Positions 56,897 to 64,000 of a stretch of DNA of 64,000 bases are shown here, piece after piece. The notes beneath the pieces are model-generated. The model did no database searches, was not told the DNA's origin, and saw only the letters and a program-made list of their open reading frames with translations. Numbering within the stretch: position 1 is the first letter of the stretch; the number at the start of each line of letters is the position of its first letter. The stretch comes from Bradyrhizobium sp. 199 (GTDB lineage: Bacteria; Pseudomonadota; Alphaproteobacteria; Rhizobiales; Xanthobacteraceae), in the NCBI RefSeq assembly GCF_023073355.1, contig NZ_JADPJI010000006.1, positions 62,001 to 126,000 on the forward strand, written 5' to 3'. The position numbers and the translations under genes were made by a program.

Positions 56897-58465
56897 GTGG
56901 CGAAGAAGACGACCAAAAAGACCAACAAGAAGACCGCTTCGAAGAAACCGGCAAAGCCCTCCAGCAAGACCAGCGCAGTCCGCAAGGCCGTCGTCGCAAA
57001 GAAAGCCAAGAAGGCCGCGCAGCTCAAGCCGGCCGCATCGCGCCGCCCCCGGGGACCGGCCTGGCAATGGTCGGCAGTGGAGACCGCGGCCGCGATCCGC
57101 TCCGGCGCAATCTCCGCAGTCGAGACGGTCGAGGCGCATCTTGAACGGATGCGCGCCGTCAATCCGAAGCTGAACGCCATCGTCGTCGACCTCGGCGAGG
57201 AGGCGCTGAAAGCGGCGCATGCCGCCGACAAGCAGCGTGCCAAGGGCGGTGCGCTCGGTCTCCTGCACGGCGTGCCTGTCACCATCAAGGAAAATGTCGA
57301 TTACCAGGGCCGGTCGAATTTCAACGGCGTTCCCGCCAACAAGGACCTGGTCGCGCCGTCGGATGCGCCTGTTGTCCGCAACCTGAAGAAGGCCGGCGCG
57401 ATCGTCATCGGGCTGACCAACACGCCGGAATTTTCATTTCGCGGCTTCACCGACAATCCCCTGCACGGGCTGACGCTTAACCCCTGGGATTCGAACATCA
57501 CCTGCGGCGGCTCCTCGGGCGGCGCGGGTTCGGCGGTTGCCGCCGGCATCGGCACCATCGCCCATGGCAACGACATCGGCGGCTCGCTGCGCTGGCCCGC
57601 CCATTGCAACGGTGTGGCCACCATCAAGCCGACGCAGGGGCGCATCCCCGCTTTCAATGGAAGCGCAACGTCCGAGCGGCCGATGCTGGCGCATCTGATG
57701 TCGGCGCAGGGGCCGCTCGCCCGCCACGTCGCCGACGTCCGTCTTGCGCTCGAGGTGATGAGCCAGCGCGATCCGCGCGATCCCTGGTGGGTGCCGGCGC
57801 CGCTGGTCGGCGAGAGGCCGAAGGGCCCGATCAAGGTGGCCCTGGCCAAGATTCCCGACGATATGGACGTCGATCCGTCCGTCGCAGCGGCGCTGCGCCA
57901 GGCCGCCGACCACCTCGAGCGGTCCGGTTACCGCGTCAGCGAGGTCGAGGTGCCCGACATCAACGGCGTATGGCAGACCTGGTGCGACATCATCACCAAC
58001 GAGACCGTGGTGATGCAGGAAGCCGCCATGCTGAAGGTGACCTCGGAAGACTTCCACAAGGCCTGGGGCGGCATGAAGGCCAAGGCGAACGTGCTCGATC
58101 TCAAATCATGGATGCAGGCAACGGCCGCGCGCAACGGCCATATCCGCGCCTGGCAATTGTTCTTCGAGGACTATCCGATCGTGCTGGCGCCGACCACGGT
58201 GAAGCCGACGCCGGGCCCGCGCGAGGACACCGTTAGCCCCGAGCGCGTGCGCGAGATCTTCTGGGGCGAGATCCGTTTCATCTCCGCAATCAACGTGCTG
58301 GGCCTGCCCGGCGCAGTGGTGCCGGTGGCGCTCCACGACGGCAAGCCGATCGGCGTGCAGCTCATTGCCGGGCGCTATCGCGAGGATCTCGCGCTCGATG
58401 CGGCGGCCGCGATCGAGAAGCGCGCCGGCGTGCTCGCTCACAGGCTCTGGGAACAGATGAGCTAA
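56897..58465 (+). CDS. Amidase-signature family hydrolase with Lys-rich N-terminal tail
   Basis: A 522-residue amidase. The Ser-cisSer-Lys triad is visible: Lys131 (VTIKENV), Ser207 in the GGSSGG loop and nucleophile Ser230 in DIGGSLRWPA. It could hydrolyse a carboxylic amide; the substrate is unknown. The first 50 residues are unusual: an extreme Lys/Ala/Thr-rich tail (MAKKTTKKTNKKTASKKPAK) that resembles histone H1-like tails, while the family core starts near residue 55. The GTG start is preceded by CAGGAGGTG, so the tail is probably translated. The gene follows the LysR/MFS deletion scar. Confidence 0.9.
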   Translation: MAKKTTKKTNKKTASKKPAKPSSKTSAVRKAVVAKKAKKAAQLKPAASRRPRGPAWQWSAVETAAAIRSGAISAVETVEAHLERMRAVNPKLNAIVVDLGEEALKAAHAADKQRAKGGALGLLHGVPVTIKENVDYQGRSNFNGVPANKDLVAPSDAPVVRNLKKAGAIVIGLTNTPEFSFRGFTDNPLHGLTLNPWDSNITCGGSSGGAGSAVAAGIGTIAHGNDIGGSLRWPAHCNGVATIKPTQGRIPAFNGSATSERPMLAHLMSAQGPLARHVADVRLALEVMSQRDPRDPWWVPAPLVGERPKGPIKVALAKIPDDMDVDPSVAAALRQAADHLERSGYRVSEVEVPDINGVWQTWCDIITNETVVMQEAAMLKVTSEDFHKAWGGMKAKANVLDLKSWMQATAARNGHIRAWQLFFEDYPIVLAPTTVKPTPGPREDTVSPERVREIFWGEIRFISAINVLGLPGAVVPVALHDGKPIGVQLIAGRYREDLALDAAAAIEKRAGVLAHRLWEQMS

Positions 58466-58491
58466 GTCCGCGAGCGATCGCAGCGTTGACG

Positions 58492-58530
58492 GCGGCACCC
58501 TTGCCCCTTGCGGGAGAGGGTGGCTCCCGT
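58492..58530. repeat. Short GC-rich repeat scrap downstream of the amidase
   Basis: Contains CCTTGCGGGAGAG, the same core as the inverted repeat at 61904-62009. It is a solitary arm of the same intergenic repeat family. Confidence 0.4.
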
Positions 58531-58614
58531 GCATTCGTTAATCCGCTTTAACCCGAATTCCGGCCAATTCGCCGACAAGCATTAGGGTTACTTCCTCGAT
58601 CTCTATGCGAATTA

Positions 58615-58658
58615 TTGTCCGCTTTACCACCCACCTCTAACACGAGGACGGCGGACAA
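58615..58658 (+). promoter_or_regulatory. Structured leader upstream of the metY-metA operon
   Basis: Perfect 8-bp stem TTGTCCGC (58615-58622) with GCGGACAA (58651-58658), and an inner hairpin CCTC (58634-58637) with GAGG (58644-58647). It lies about 55 bases before the start codon. Methionine genes of alphaproteobacteria are often controlled by SAM riboswitches; the consensus is not met here, so this is only a candidate. Confidence 0.35.
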
Positions 58659-58714
58659 CGCACATGCCTCATACAGGTCAATAAGTGCGGCTCGCCCCAC
58701 GCGGAGGTGGCACG

Positions 58715-60016
58715 ATGCGCAACGAGACGATCGCTATTCACGCCGGCTACGAGCCCGAGGCGACCACGCACGCGGTTGCCGTGCCGATTTACCAGACTGC
58801 GGCTTACGCCTTCGACAGCGCCGATCACGGTGCGGCGCTCTTCAATCTCGAGGCCGAAGGCTATCGCTACAGCCGCATCGCCAATCCGACCAGCGCAGTG
58901 CTGGAGAAGCGTATCGCCGAACTAGAAGGCGGCGTCGGCGCGCTCGCGGTCGCGACCGGCCAGGCGGCCCTGCATTTTGCCTTCGTCAACGTCGCCGATC
59001 ACGGCGGTAACATCGTTTCCATGCCGCAGCTCTACGGCACCACGCACACGCTGCTCTCGCATATCCTGCCGAGGCAGGGCATCACCGGCCGCTTTGCCGA
59101 GAGCGACAAGCCCGAGGCGATCGAGAAGCTGATCGACGAGAACACCCGCGCCGTGTTCGCCGAGACCATCGGCAATCCCGCCGGCAATGTCTGCGACATC
59201 GAGGCGCTGGCCAGGATCGCCCATGCGCATGGCGTGCCGCTGATCGTCGACAACACTGTCGCAACTCCGATTTTGCTCAAGCCGTTCGACTACGGCGCCG
59301 ACATCGCCGTGCACTCGCTGACCAAGTTCCTGGGCGGTCACGGCACCACGCTCGGCGGCGCCATCGTCGATTCCGGGAACTTTCCCTGGGCCAAATACGC
59401 CGACCGCTTCCCGGCCTACAACGAGCCCGACGCCTCTTATCACGGCCTCGTCTACGCCGAGCGCTTCGGCAGGACCGCCTATATCGAGCGCGCACGCAGC
59501 GTCTATCAACGTACCATGGGCTCGGTGCTGTCCCCGTTCAACGCCTTCCTGCTGCTCCAGGGCATTGAGACCGTGGCGCTGCGCATGGAGCGCCATCTCG
59601 AGAACGCCCGCAAGGTCGCCGAATTCCTGCGCAAGGATTCGCGCGTTGCCTGGGTCAATTACACCGGCTTTCCCGACAGTCCCTATTATCCGCTGGTACA
59701 GAAATATCTCGATGGCAACGCCTCCTCGCTGTTCACCTTCGGCATCAAGGGCGGAATGGAAGCCGGCAAGTCCTTTTATGATGCGCTGAAGCTGATCACG
59801 CGCCTCGTCAATATCGGCGATGCCAAGTCGCTGGCCTGCCATCCGGCCTCGACCACCCACCGACAGATGTCGGCGGAGCAGCAGCGCCTTGCCGGCGTGC
59901 TGCCGGAGACCATCCGGCTCTCGATCGGCATCGAGCATGTCTCGGATATCATCGAGGACATCGACCAGGCGCTGGACAAGGCCTGCTCGTCCGCGCGCCT
60001 CGAGGCCGCGGAGTAG
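58715..60016 (+). CDS. metY: O-acetyl/O-succinylhomoserine sulfhydrylase-type enzyme
   Basis: A 433-residue PLP enzyme of the Cys/Met metabolism family that adds sulfide to an activated homoserine to form homocysteine. It opens RNETIAIHAGYEPEATTHAV and has YQTAAYAFDSADHGAALFNL and ANPTSAVLEKRIAELEGG. The PLP-binding Lys is Lys204 in HSLTKFLGGHG. GGAGG precedes ATG 58715. It overlaps no gene and is followed by metA after 12 bases, so both belong to one operon for methionine synthesis. The preferred acyl group (acetyl or succinyl) cannot be fixed from sequence; metZ is an alternative name. Confidence 0.92.
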   Translation: MRNETIAIHAGYEPEATTHAVAVPIYQTAAYAFDSADHGAALFNLEAEGYRYSRIANPTSAVLEKRIAELEGGVGALAVATGQAALHFAFVNVADHGGNIVSMPQLYGTTHTLLSHILPRQGITGRFAESDKPEAIEKLIDENTRAVFAETIGNPAGNVCDIEALARIAHAHGVPLIVDNTVATPILLKPFDYGADIAVHSLTKFLGGHGTTLGGAIVDSGNFPWAKYADRFPAYNEPDASYHGLVYAERFGRTAYIERARSVYQRTMGSVLSPFNAFLLLQGIETVALRMERHLENARKVAEFLRKDSRVAWVNYTGFPDSPYYPLVQKYLDGNASSLFTFGIKGGMEAGKSFYDALKLITRLVNIGDAKSLACHPASTTHRQMSAEQQRLAGVLPETIRLSIGIEHVSDIIEDIDQALDKACSSARLEAAE

Positions 60017-60028
60017 ACGGCGGCGCCA

Positions 60029-61069
60029 ATGACGATCTTGATCGACAGGGATCAAGTCATCTCGAGTCCGGCGCTGGTGCCGACCGAGCGCGATCTCGCG
60101 CGACATCACCGCGCCGAACTCACGATCGGGCTCGTCAACAACATGCCGGATCCGGCGCTGAAGGCGACCGAGCGGCAGTTCATGAAGCTGCTCCAGGCCG
60201 CAGCAGGCGAATGCCGCATCCGCTTCCACTGCTTCTCGCTACCGAGCGTAAAGCGTTCGCCGGAAGCGAAATGGCATGTCGAGAGCGAATATTCGGACCT
60301 TTCCGATCTCAAGCATCAGAAATTCGACGGGCTGATCGTCACAGGCGCAGAGCCCGTCGCGCCCGGGCTCGACCAGGAGCCGTACTGGCGCGACCTAACC
60401 GAGCTCATCGACTGGGCCAAGGCCAACACGCGCTCGACGATCTGGTCGTGCCTTGCCGCGCATGCTGCGGTGCTGCACCTCGACGGCATCGAACGGCTGC
60501 GGCTGCCGGCCAAATGCCACGGCATTTTCGACTGCGACATCGTGACGAGCGATTTCCTGACGCGTGCCGCGTCGGCGCCGCTGAAGGTCTCGCATTCGCG
60601 CCTGAACGAGATCGCGGAGAGCGACCTGGTGCAGGCCGGTTATCAGGTGCTGACACGCTCGGCCCAGGCGGGAGTCGATGTTTTCGCTCGCCAATATGCC
60701 AGCCGCTTCGTGTTCTTCCAGGGGCACCCGGAATATGACGCGCTGTCGCTGCAGCGCGAATATCTGCGCGACATCGGCCGCTACCTCGCGCGAGAGCGCG
60801 AGAATTATCCGCGCCTGCCCGTGAGCTATTTTGACGCAGCGACGGAAGAGAAATTGGCCCGCTTCGAGAAGAAGGCGGCGCACCAGCGCCATCCGGCGCT
60901 CACCAACGAACTGCCGGGATTGAATTTGCGCGCCGATATCGGCGCCGGCAGCGCGGCGGCGGTGCTTTTCCGCAACTGGTTGCAATATCTCTGTCTAAAA
61001 GCCGACGCGTCGGCCTCTGCGCGTCAGCGGAAGGATGTTGGTTCCGCATTAGGATTACCCGAGCGTTAG
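60029..61069 (+). CDS. metA: Homoserine O-acyltransferase, MetA family
   Basis: A 346-residue enzyme that activates homoserine with an acyl group, the first committed step of methionine synthesis. It is a class I glutamine amidotransferase-like fold: catalytic Cys141 in WSCLAAHAA, conserved ELTIGLVNNMPDPALKATER at the N-terminus, FDGLIVTGAEPVAPGLDQE, and GHPEYDALSLQREYLRD near the C-terminus with catalytic His and Glu. Length and motifs are normal for MetA. Whether it uses succinyl- or acetyl-CoA is unclear from sequence. It follows metY by 12 bases. Confidence 0.92.
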   Translation: MTILIDRDQVISSPALVPTERDLARHHRAELTIGLVNNMPDPALKATERQFMKLLQAAAGECRIRFHCFSLPSVKRSPEAKWHVESEYSDLSDLKHQKFDGLIVTGAEPVAPGLDQEPYWRDLTELIDWAKANTRSTIWSCLAAHAAVLHLDGIERLRLPAKCHGIFDCDIVTSDFLTRAASAPLKVSHSRLNEIAESDLVQAGYQVLTRSAQAGVDVFARQYASRFVFFQGHPEYDALSLQREYLRDIGRYLARERENYPRLPVSYFDAATEEKLARFEKKAAHQRHPALTNELPGLNLRADIGAGSAAAVLFRNWLQYLCLKADASASARQRKDVGSALGLPER

Positions 61070-61133
61070 GCTTGCCTCAACCGGCGCGCGAATGGTTCAG
61101 TACAGAAATACCTAAATCACGGGAAACGCAGTC

Positions 61134-61877
61134 GTGTGGTCGGTACTCCAGGGACGCGTGAGCAATCGGCTGGCCCGGCATTTCCGCGCCGCGCCGCACC
61201 GGCTGCCTGCCCATGCGCCTATCGTGAGCTTCACCTTCGACGATGCCCCGGACAGCGCTGCAGGCGAGGGCGCCGAGCTTCTGGAAAGGCATGGCGGCCG
61301 GGGCACGTTCTATCTTGCAGGGAGCCTGATCGGTCAGCCGTCGGACCACTGGCATGGCCTGTCGGATGACGCGATCGTCCGGCTCCACCGCACCGGTCAC
61401 GAGATCGCCTGCCACACCTTCTCGCATCGGAGCTCGGCCAATCTCGATGAAGCCGCGATGGCGCGCGAGATCGAGCTGAACCGCGCTTATTTTCTTGGCA
61501 TCGATTCTTCGATCACGCTGGAGAACTTCGCCCATCCCTATGGGATTGCCTCGGTCTGGCGCAAGCCGCAACTCGCCAAGGCCTTTCGTTCGGCGCGCGG
61601 CATTCTCCCCGGCGTCAACAGCGACGTCATCGATCTCCAGTTCCTGCGTGCTTCGCCTTTGGTCGATCGCGAGATCGACAAGGCGGGCGTCGATCGTTAT
61701 TTCGACGAGGCGGTCGCGAGCGGCGGATGGCTCATCTTCTATGGCCACGACGTTGCGGACGCGCCGAGCCCGTATGGCTGCACCCCGGACCTGATGCGTC
61801 ACGCGCTGGAAGCGGCCGGAAAGCGCAATATGCCGATCGTGACGGTCGCAGAGGCGCTGCGACGTATCGGGGCGTAG
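61134..61877 (+). CDS. Polysaccharide deacetylase-family protein
   Basis: A 247-residue NodB-fold protein. Metal-site motifs are visible: FTFDDAPDS near residue 33 and HTFSHRS near 95, with the C-terminal IFYGHDVADAPSPYG holding a candidate His. These enzymes remove acetyl groups from polysaccharides. No signal peptide is seen, so a cytoplasmic location or a missed N-terminus is possible. GTG start; the gene lies 64 bases after metA. Confidence 0.85.
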   Translation: MWSVLQGRVSNRLARHFRAAPHRLPAHAPIVSFTFDDAPDSAAGEGAELLERHGGRGTFYLAGSLIGQPSDHWHGLSDDAIVRLHRTGHEIACHTFSHRSSANLDEAAMAREIELNRAYFLGIDSSITLENFAHPYGIASVWRKPQLAKAFRSARGILPGVNSDVIDLQFLRASPLVDREIDKAGVDRYFDEAVASGGWLIFYGHDVADAPSPYGCTPDLMRHALEAAGKRNMPIVTVAEALRRIGA

Positions 61878-61903
61878 GGTCTTCTTCTCTTCTTCTCTTC
61901 TTC

Positions 61904-62009
61904 CCTTGCGGGAGAAAGCGGCGCGAAGCGCCGGATGAGGGGTTCTATCCTTATAGTTCTGCGAGAGTTTCATCGCGGATTGAGACCATCACCCGTCTCT
62001 CCCGCAAGG
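61904..62009. repeat. Inverted repeat between deacetylase and recQ genes
   Basis: CCTTGCGGGAGA at 61904-61915 pairs with TCTCCCGCAAGG at 61998-62009. The arms extend imperfectly into pyrimidine-rich flanks (CTTCTTCTCTTC on the left, GAGAGGGGAAGAG on the right). This is a typical Bradyrhizobium intergenic repeat and may act as a terminator or RNA-stabilising hairpin. Confidence 0.6.
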
Positions 62010-62113
62010 GGAGAGGGGAAGAGTAGCGGTTCGTTCTGTAAACGGTCTTGCCACGCCGACGCCAGCATGCGACTGGCCTTGTGACGAATCTCACGGCCGA
62101 TCCTGTTCCGCCC

Positions 62114-63979
62114 ATGTCCGTTCCTTCCACCGCCCCGCTGCCTGCGCCGGCCAATGGCCGCGATGCGCTGTCGGTGTTGCATTCCGTATTCGGCTTACCA
62201 GGCTTTCGTGGCGCGCAGGGTGAGATCGTCAGGCATGTCACGGGCGGCGGCAATTGCCTGGTGCTGATGCCGACCGGCGGCGGCAAGTCGCTCTGCTATC
62301 AACTTCCCGCGCTACTGCGCGAAGGCTGCGGCATCGTGGTGTCGCCGTTGATCGCGCTGATGCGCGACCAGGTCGCCGGGCTGATCGAGGCCGGCGTCAA
62401 TGCTGCCGCGCTGAACTCGTCGCTGACGCCGCAGGAGGCGTCCGATATCGAGCGCCGCCTGCTCGCGGGCGATCTCGATCTGCTCTATGTCGCACCGGAA
62501 CGCCTGGTTACGCCGCGTTGCCTGTCGCTGCTGGCGCGGGCGAAGGTGGCGCTGTTCGCGATCGACGAAGCGCATTGCGTCTCGCAATGGGGTCATGACT
62601 TCCGCCCCGAATATGTCGGCCTCTCCATCATCGCCGAGCGCTTTCCCGACGTGCCGCGCATCGCCCTGACCGCGACCGCCGACGACTTGACGCGCAGGGA
62701 GATCGTGGAGCGGCTTCAGCTCACGGGCGCGCCGCAATTCGTCTCGAGCTTCGACCGGCCCAACATCCGTTACGAGATCGTCGACAAGCGCAGTGCCGTA
62801 TCGCAGCTGAAGGAGTTCATCCGGGAGCGGCATCCGGGCGATGCCGGCGTGGTCTATTGCCTGTCCCGCAATCGTGTCGAGGAGGTCGCAGCCGCGCTTC
62901 AAGACGCCGGCATTGCAGCGCTGCCCTACCACGCCGGGCTCGACGGCAGCGTGCGTTCGCGCAACCAGGACCGCTTTCTCAACGAGGACGGCATCGTCAT
63001 CGTCGCGACCGTCGCATTCGGCATGGGCATCGACAAGCCCGACGTGCGCTTCGTCGCCCATCTCGACTTGCCCAAGAGCATCGAGGCCTATTACCAGGAG
63101 ACGGGCCGTGCCGGCCGTGACGGCAAGCCTTCGGCGGCCTGGATGGCTTATGGACTCTCCGACATCGTGCAGCAGCGTCGCATGATCGACGAGTCCAGCG
63201 CCTCCGACGAGTTCAAGCGGGTCTCGATCGGCAAGCTCGATGCGCTGGTCGGTCTTGCCGAAACGGCGTACTGCCGGCGCCGGCGGCTGCTCGCCTATTT
63301 CGGCGAGATCGTGATGGGCGAGACCTGCGGCAATTGCGACAACTGCCTGACGCCGCCGAAAATGCGCGACGGCAAGGTGCTGGCGCAGAAGCTGTTGTCC
63401 TGCGCCTATCGCACCGGACAGCGGTTTGGCGCGATGCACCTGATCGACGTGCTGGTCGGACGCGTGACCGACAAGGTGACGCAGTTCGGCCACGACAAAC
63501 TGTCCGTGTTCGGCATCGGACGCGAGCTCAACGAAAAGCAGTGGCGCACCGTGCTCCGGCAATTGGTGGCGATGGGACATTTGCAGAGCGACAGCGAGGC
63601 GTTTGGCGCGCTGAAGCTGACCGAGACCGCGCGCGGCGTGCTGCGCGGGGAGACTGAGGTGTGGCTGCGCGAGGAAGCGCCCGGCACGCGCATCCGCGCC
63701 AGTCGCGGCAAATCCCGCCGCGGCGATCTCGCGCCTGCGGCAGGCGCGCCGCAAGGCGATGTCGATCCAGAGCTGCGCGCGCGGCTGCGGTCCTGGCGTT
63801 CAGACATCGCCCGTGAACGCGGCGTGCCCGCTTATGTCGTGCTGCACGATGCCACCATCGACGGCATCGTCCGGGCCTGGCCGACCACGCTGGACGAGCT
63901 GCGCAATGTGCCCGGTATCGGCGACAAGAAGCTCGAGCATTACGGCGACGAGCTGCTGCAGATTGTCAGGACGCGGTAG
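62114..63979 (+). CDS. recQ: ATP-dependent DNA helicase RecQ
   Basis: A 621-residue superfamily 2 helicase that unwinds DNA during recombination and repair. Walker A is in MPTGGGKSLCYQLPAL and the DEAH box in AIDEAHCVSQWGHDFRPE, followed by TATADDLTR and the helicase C-terminal motif ETGRAGRDGKPS. The RQC zinc-binding Cys residues are in CRRRRLLAYFG and ETCGNCDNC. A C-terminal HRDC domain closes the protein (DATIDGIVRAWPTTLDEL, GIGDKKLEHYGDELL). ATG 62114 is preferred over an upstream TTG at 62048; neither has a strong ribosome binding site. Confidence 0.95.
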   Translation: MSVPSTAPLPAPANGRDALSVLHSVFGLPGFRGAQGEIVRHVTGGGNCLVLMPTGGGKSLCYQLPALLREGCGIVVSPLIALMRDQVAGLIEAGVNAAALNSSLTPQEASDIERRLLAGDLDLLYVAPERLVTPRCLSLLARAKVALFAIDEAHCVSQWGHDFRPEYVGLSIIAERFPDVPRIALTATADDLTRREIVERLQLTGAPQFVSSFDRPNIRYEIVDKRSAVSQLKEFIRERHPGDAGVVYCLSRNRVEEVAAALQDAGIAALPYHAGLDGSVRSRNQDRFLNEDGIVIVATVAFGMGIDKPDVRFVAHLDLPKSIEAYYQETGRAGRDGKPSAAWMAYGLSDIVQQRRMIDESSASDEFKRVSIGKLDALVGLAETAYCRRRRLLAYFGEIVMGETCGNCDNCLTPPKMRDGKVLAQKLLSCAYRTGQRFGAMHLIDVLVGRVTDKVTQFGHDKLSVFGIGRELNEKQWRTVLRQLVAMGHLQSDSEAFGALKLTETARGVLRGETEVWLREEAPGTRIRASRGKSRRGDLAPAAGAPQGDVDPELRARLRSWRSDIARERGVPAYVVLHDATIDGIVRAWPTTLDELRNVPGIGDKKLEHYGDELLQIVRTR

Positions 63980-64000
63980 GGCCACGGATCTTAGCCGTTC

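Noticed and set aside
58500..58714. SAM-II riboswitch upstream of metY
   Set aside because: A hairpin is present, but the conserved SAM-II pseudoknot bases could not be found, so only a generic structured leader is reported.

Overview
This window reads as chromosomal DNA of a Bradyrhizobium-like alphaproteobacterium (order Hyphomicrobiales). The call rests on high GC content, strong GC bias at third codon positions, short GC-rich inverted repeats between genes, a tandem pair of chemoreceptors, trehalose genes otsB/otsA, metY-metA, and a Ku/LigD cluster surrounded by small proteins of types familiar from rhizobial genomes. The genus is inferred from gene content; no search was run.

Layout. 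1-11.0 kb is core-like: a CoxS/CoxL-type molybdenum hydroxylase pair (minus strand, CoxL cut by the window edge), two chemoreceptor genes whose 3' halves are nearly identical, an MFS transporter, otsB, otsA and a small exported protein. A tRNA-Ser(GGA) at 11.0 kb marks a change of gene content. 11.5-15.8 kb holds four unusual genes on one strand: a HEPN protein with an LprI-like C-terminus, a proteasome-like Ntn-hydrolase homologue, a second HEPN-like protein and a trypsin-like protease split by one in-frame TAG. 16.1-24.3 kb is mobile-element territory: a large serine recombinase with three satellite genes, an AlpA-like regulator, replication-like genes, a Panacea-type toxin-antitoxin pair, a ParB-methyltransferase and an orphan phage terminase small subunit.

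24.9-30.2 kb is a compact five-gene minus-strand operon: exported SNase-like nuclease, 4-TM coiled-coil protein, membrane-anchored vWA-like protein, 4-TM protein with a coiled-coil tail, and MotB/OmpA-like protein. The last two resemble the ZorA/ZorB motor pair of Zorya defence, but the accessory genes differ from the known types. 31-45 kb encodes a type I secretion ABC transporter, its HlyD adaptor and a secreted RTX protein of about 3135 residues built from several repeat classes. 45.7-54.0 kb is a DNA-repair neighbourhood: Ku, an SRAP-domain protein, a two-domain LigD (ligase then polymerase), a PIN protein and several small conserved proteins.

At 56392-56407 a 16-bp copy of the tRNA-Ser 3' end reappears, so roughly 11.1-56.4 kb may be one composite island inserted at the tRNA gene. 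No tyrosine integrase was seen. Beyond it the sequence is core-like again: an amidase, metY-metA, a polysaccharide deacetylase and recQ. A LysR/MFS deletion scar lies at the island edge.

Best candidates for undescribed biology are the five-gene motor-like operon at 24.9-30.2 kb and the HEPN/Ntn-hydrolase/HEPN/protease cluster beside the tRNA at 11.5-15.8 kb.
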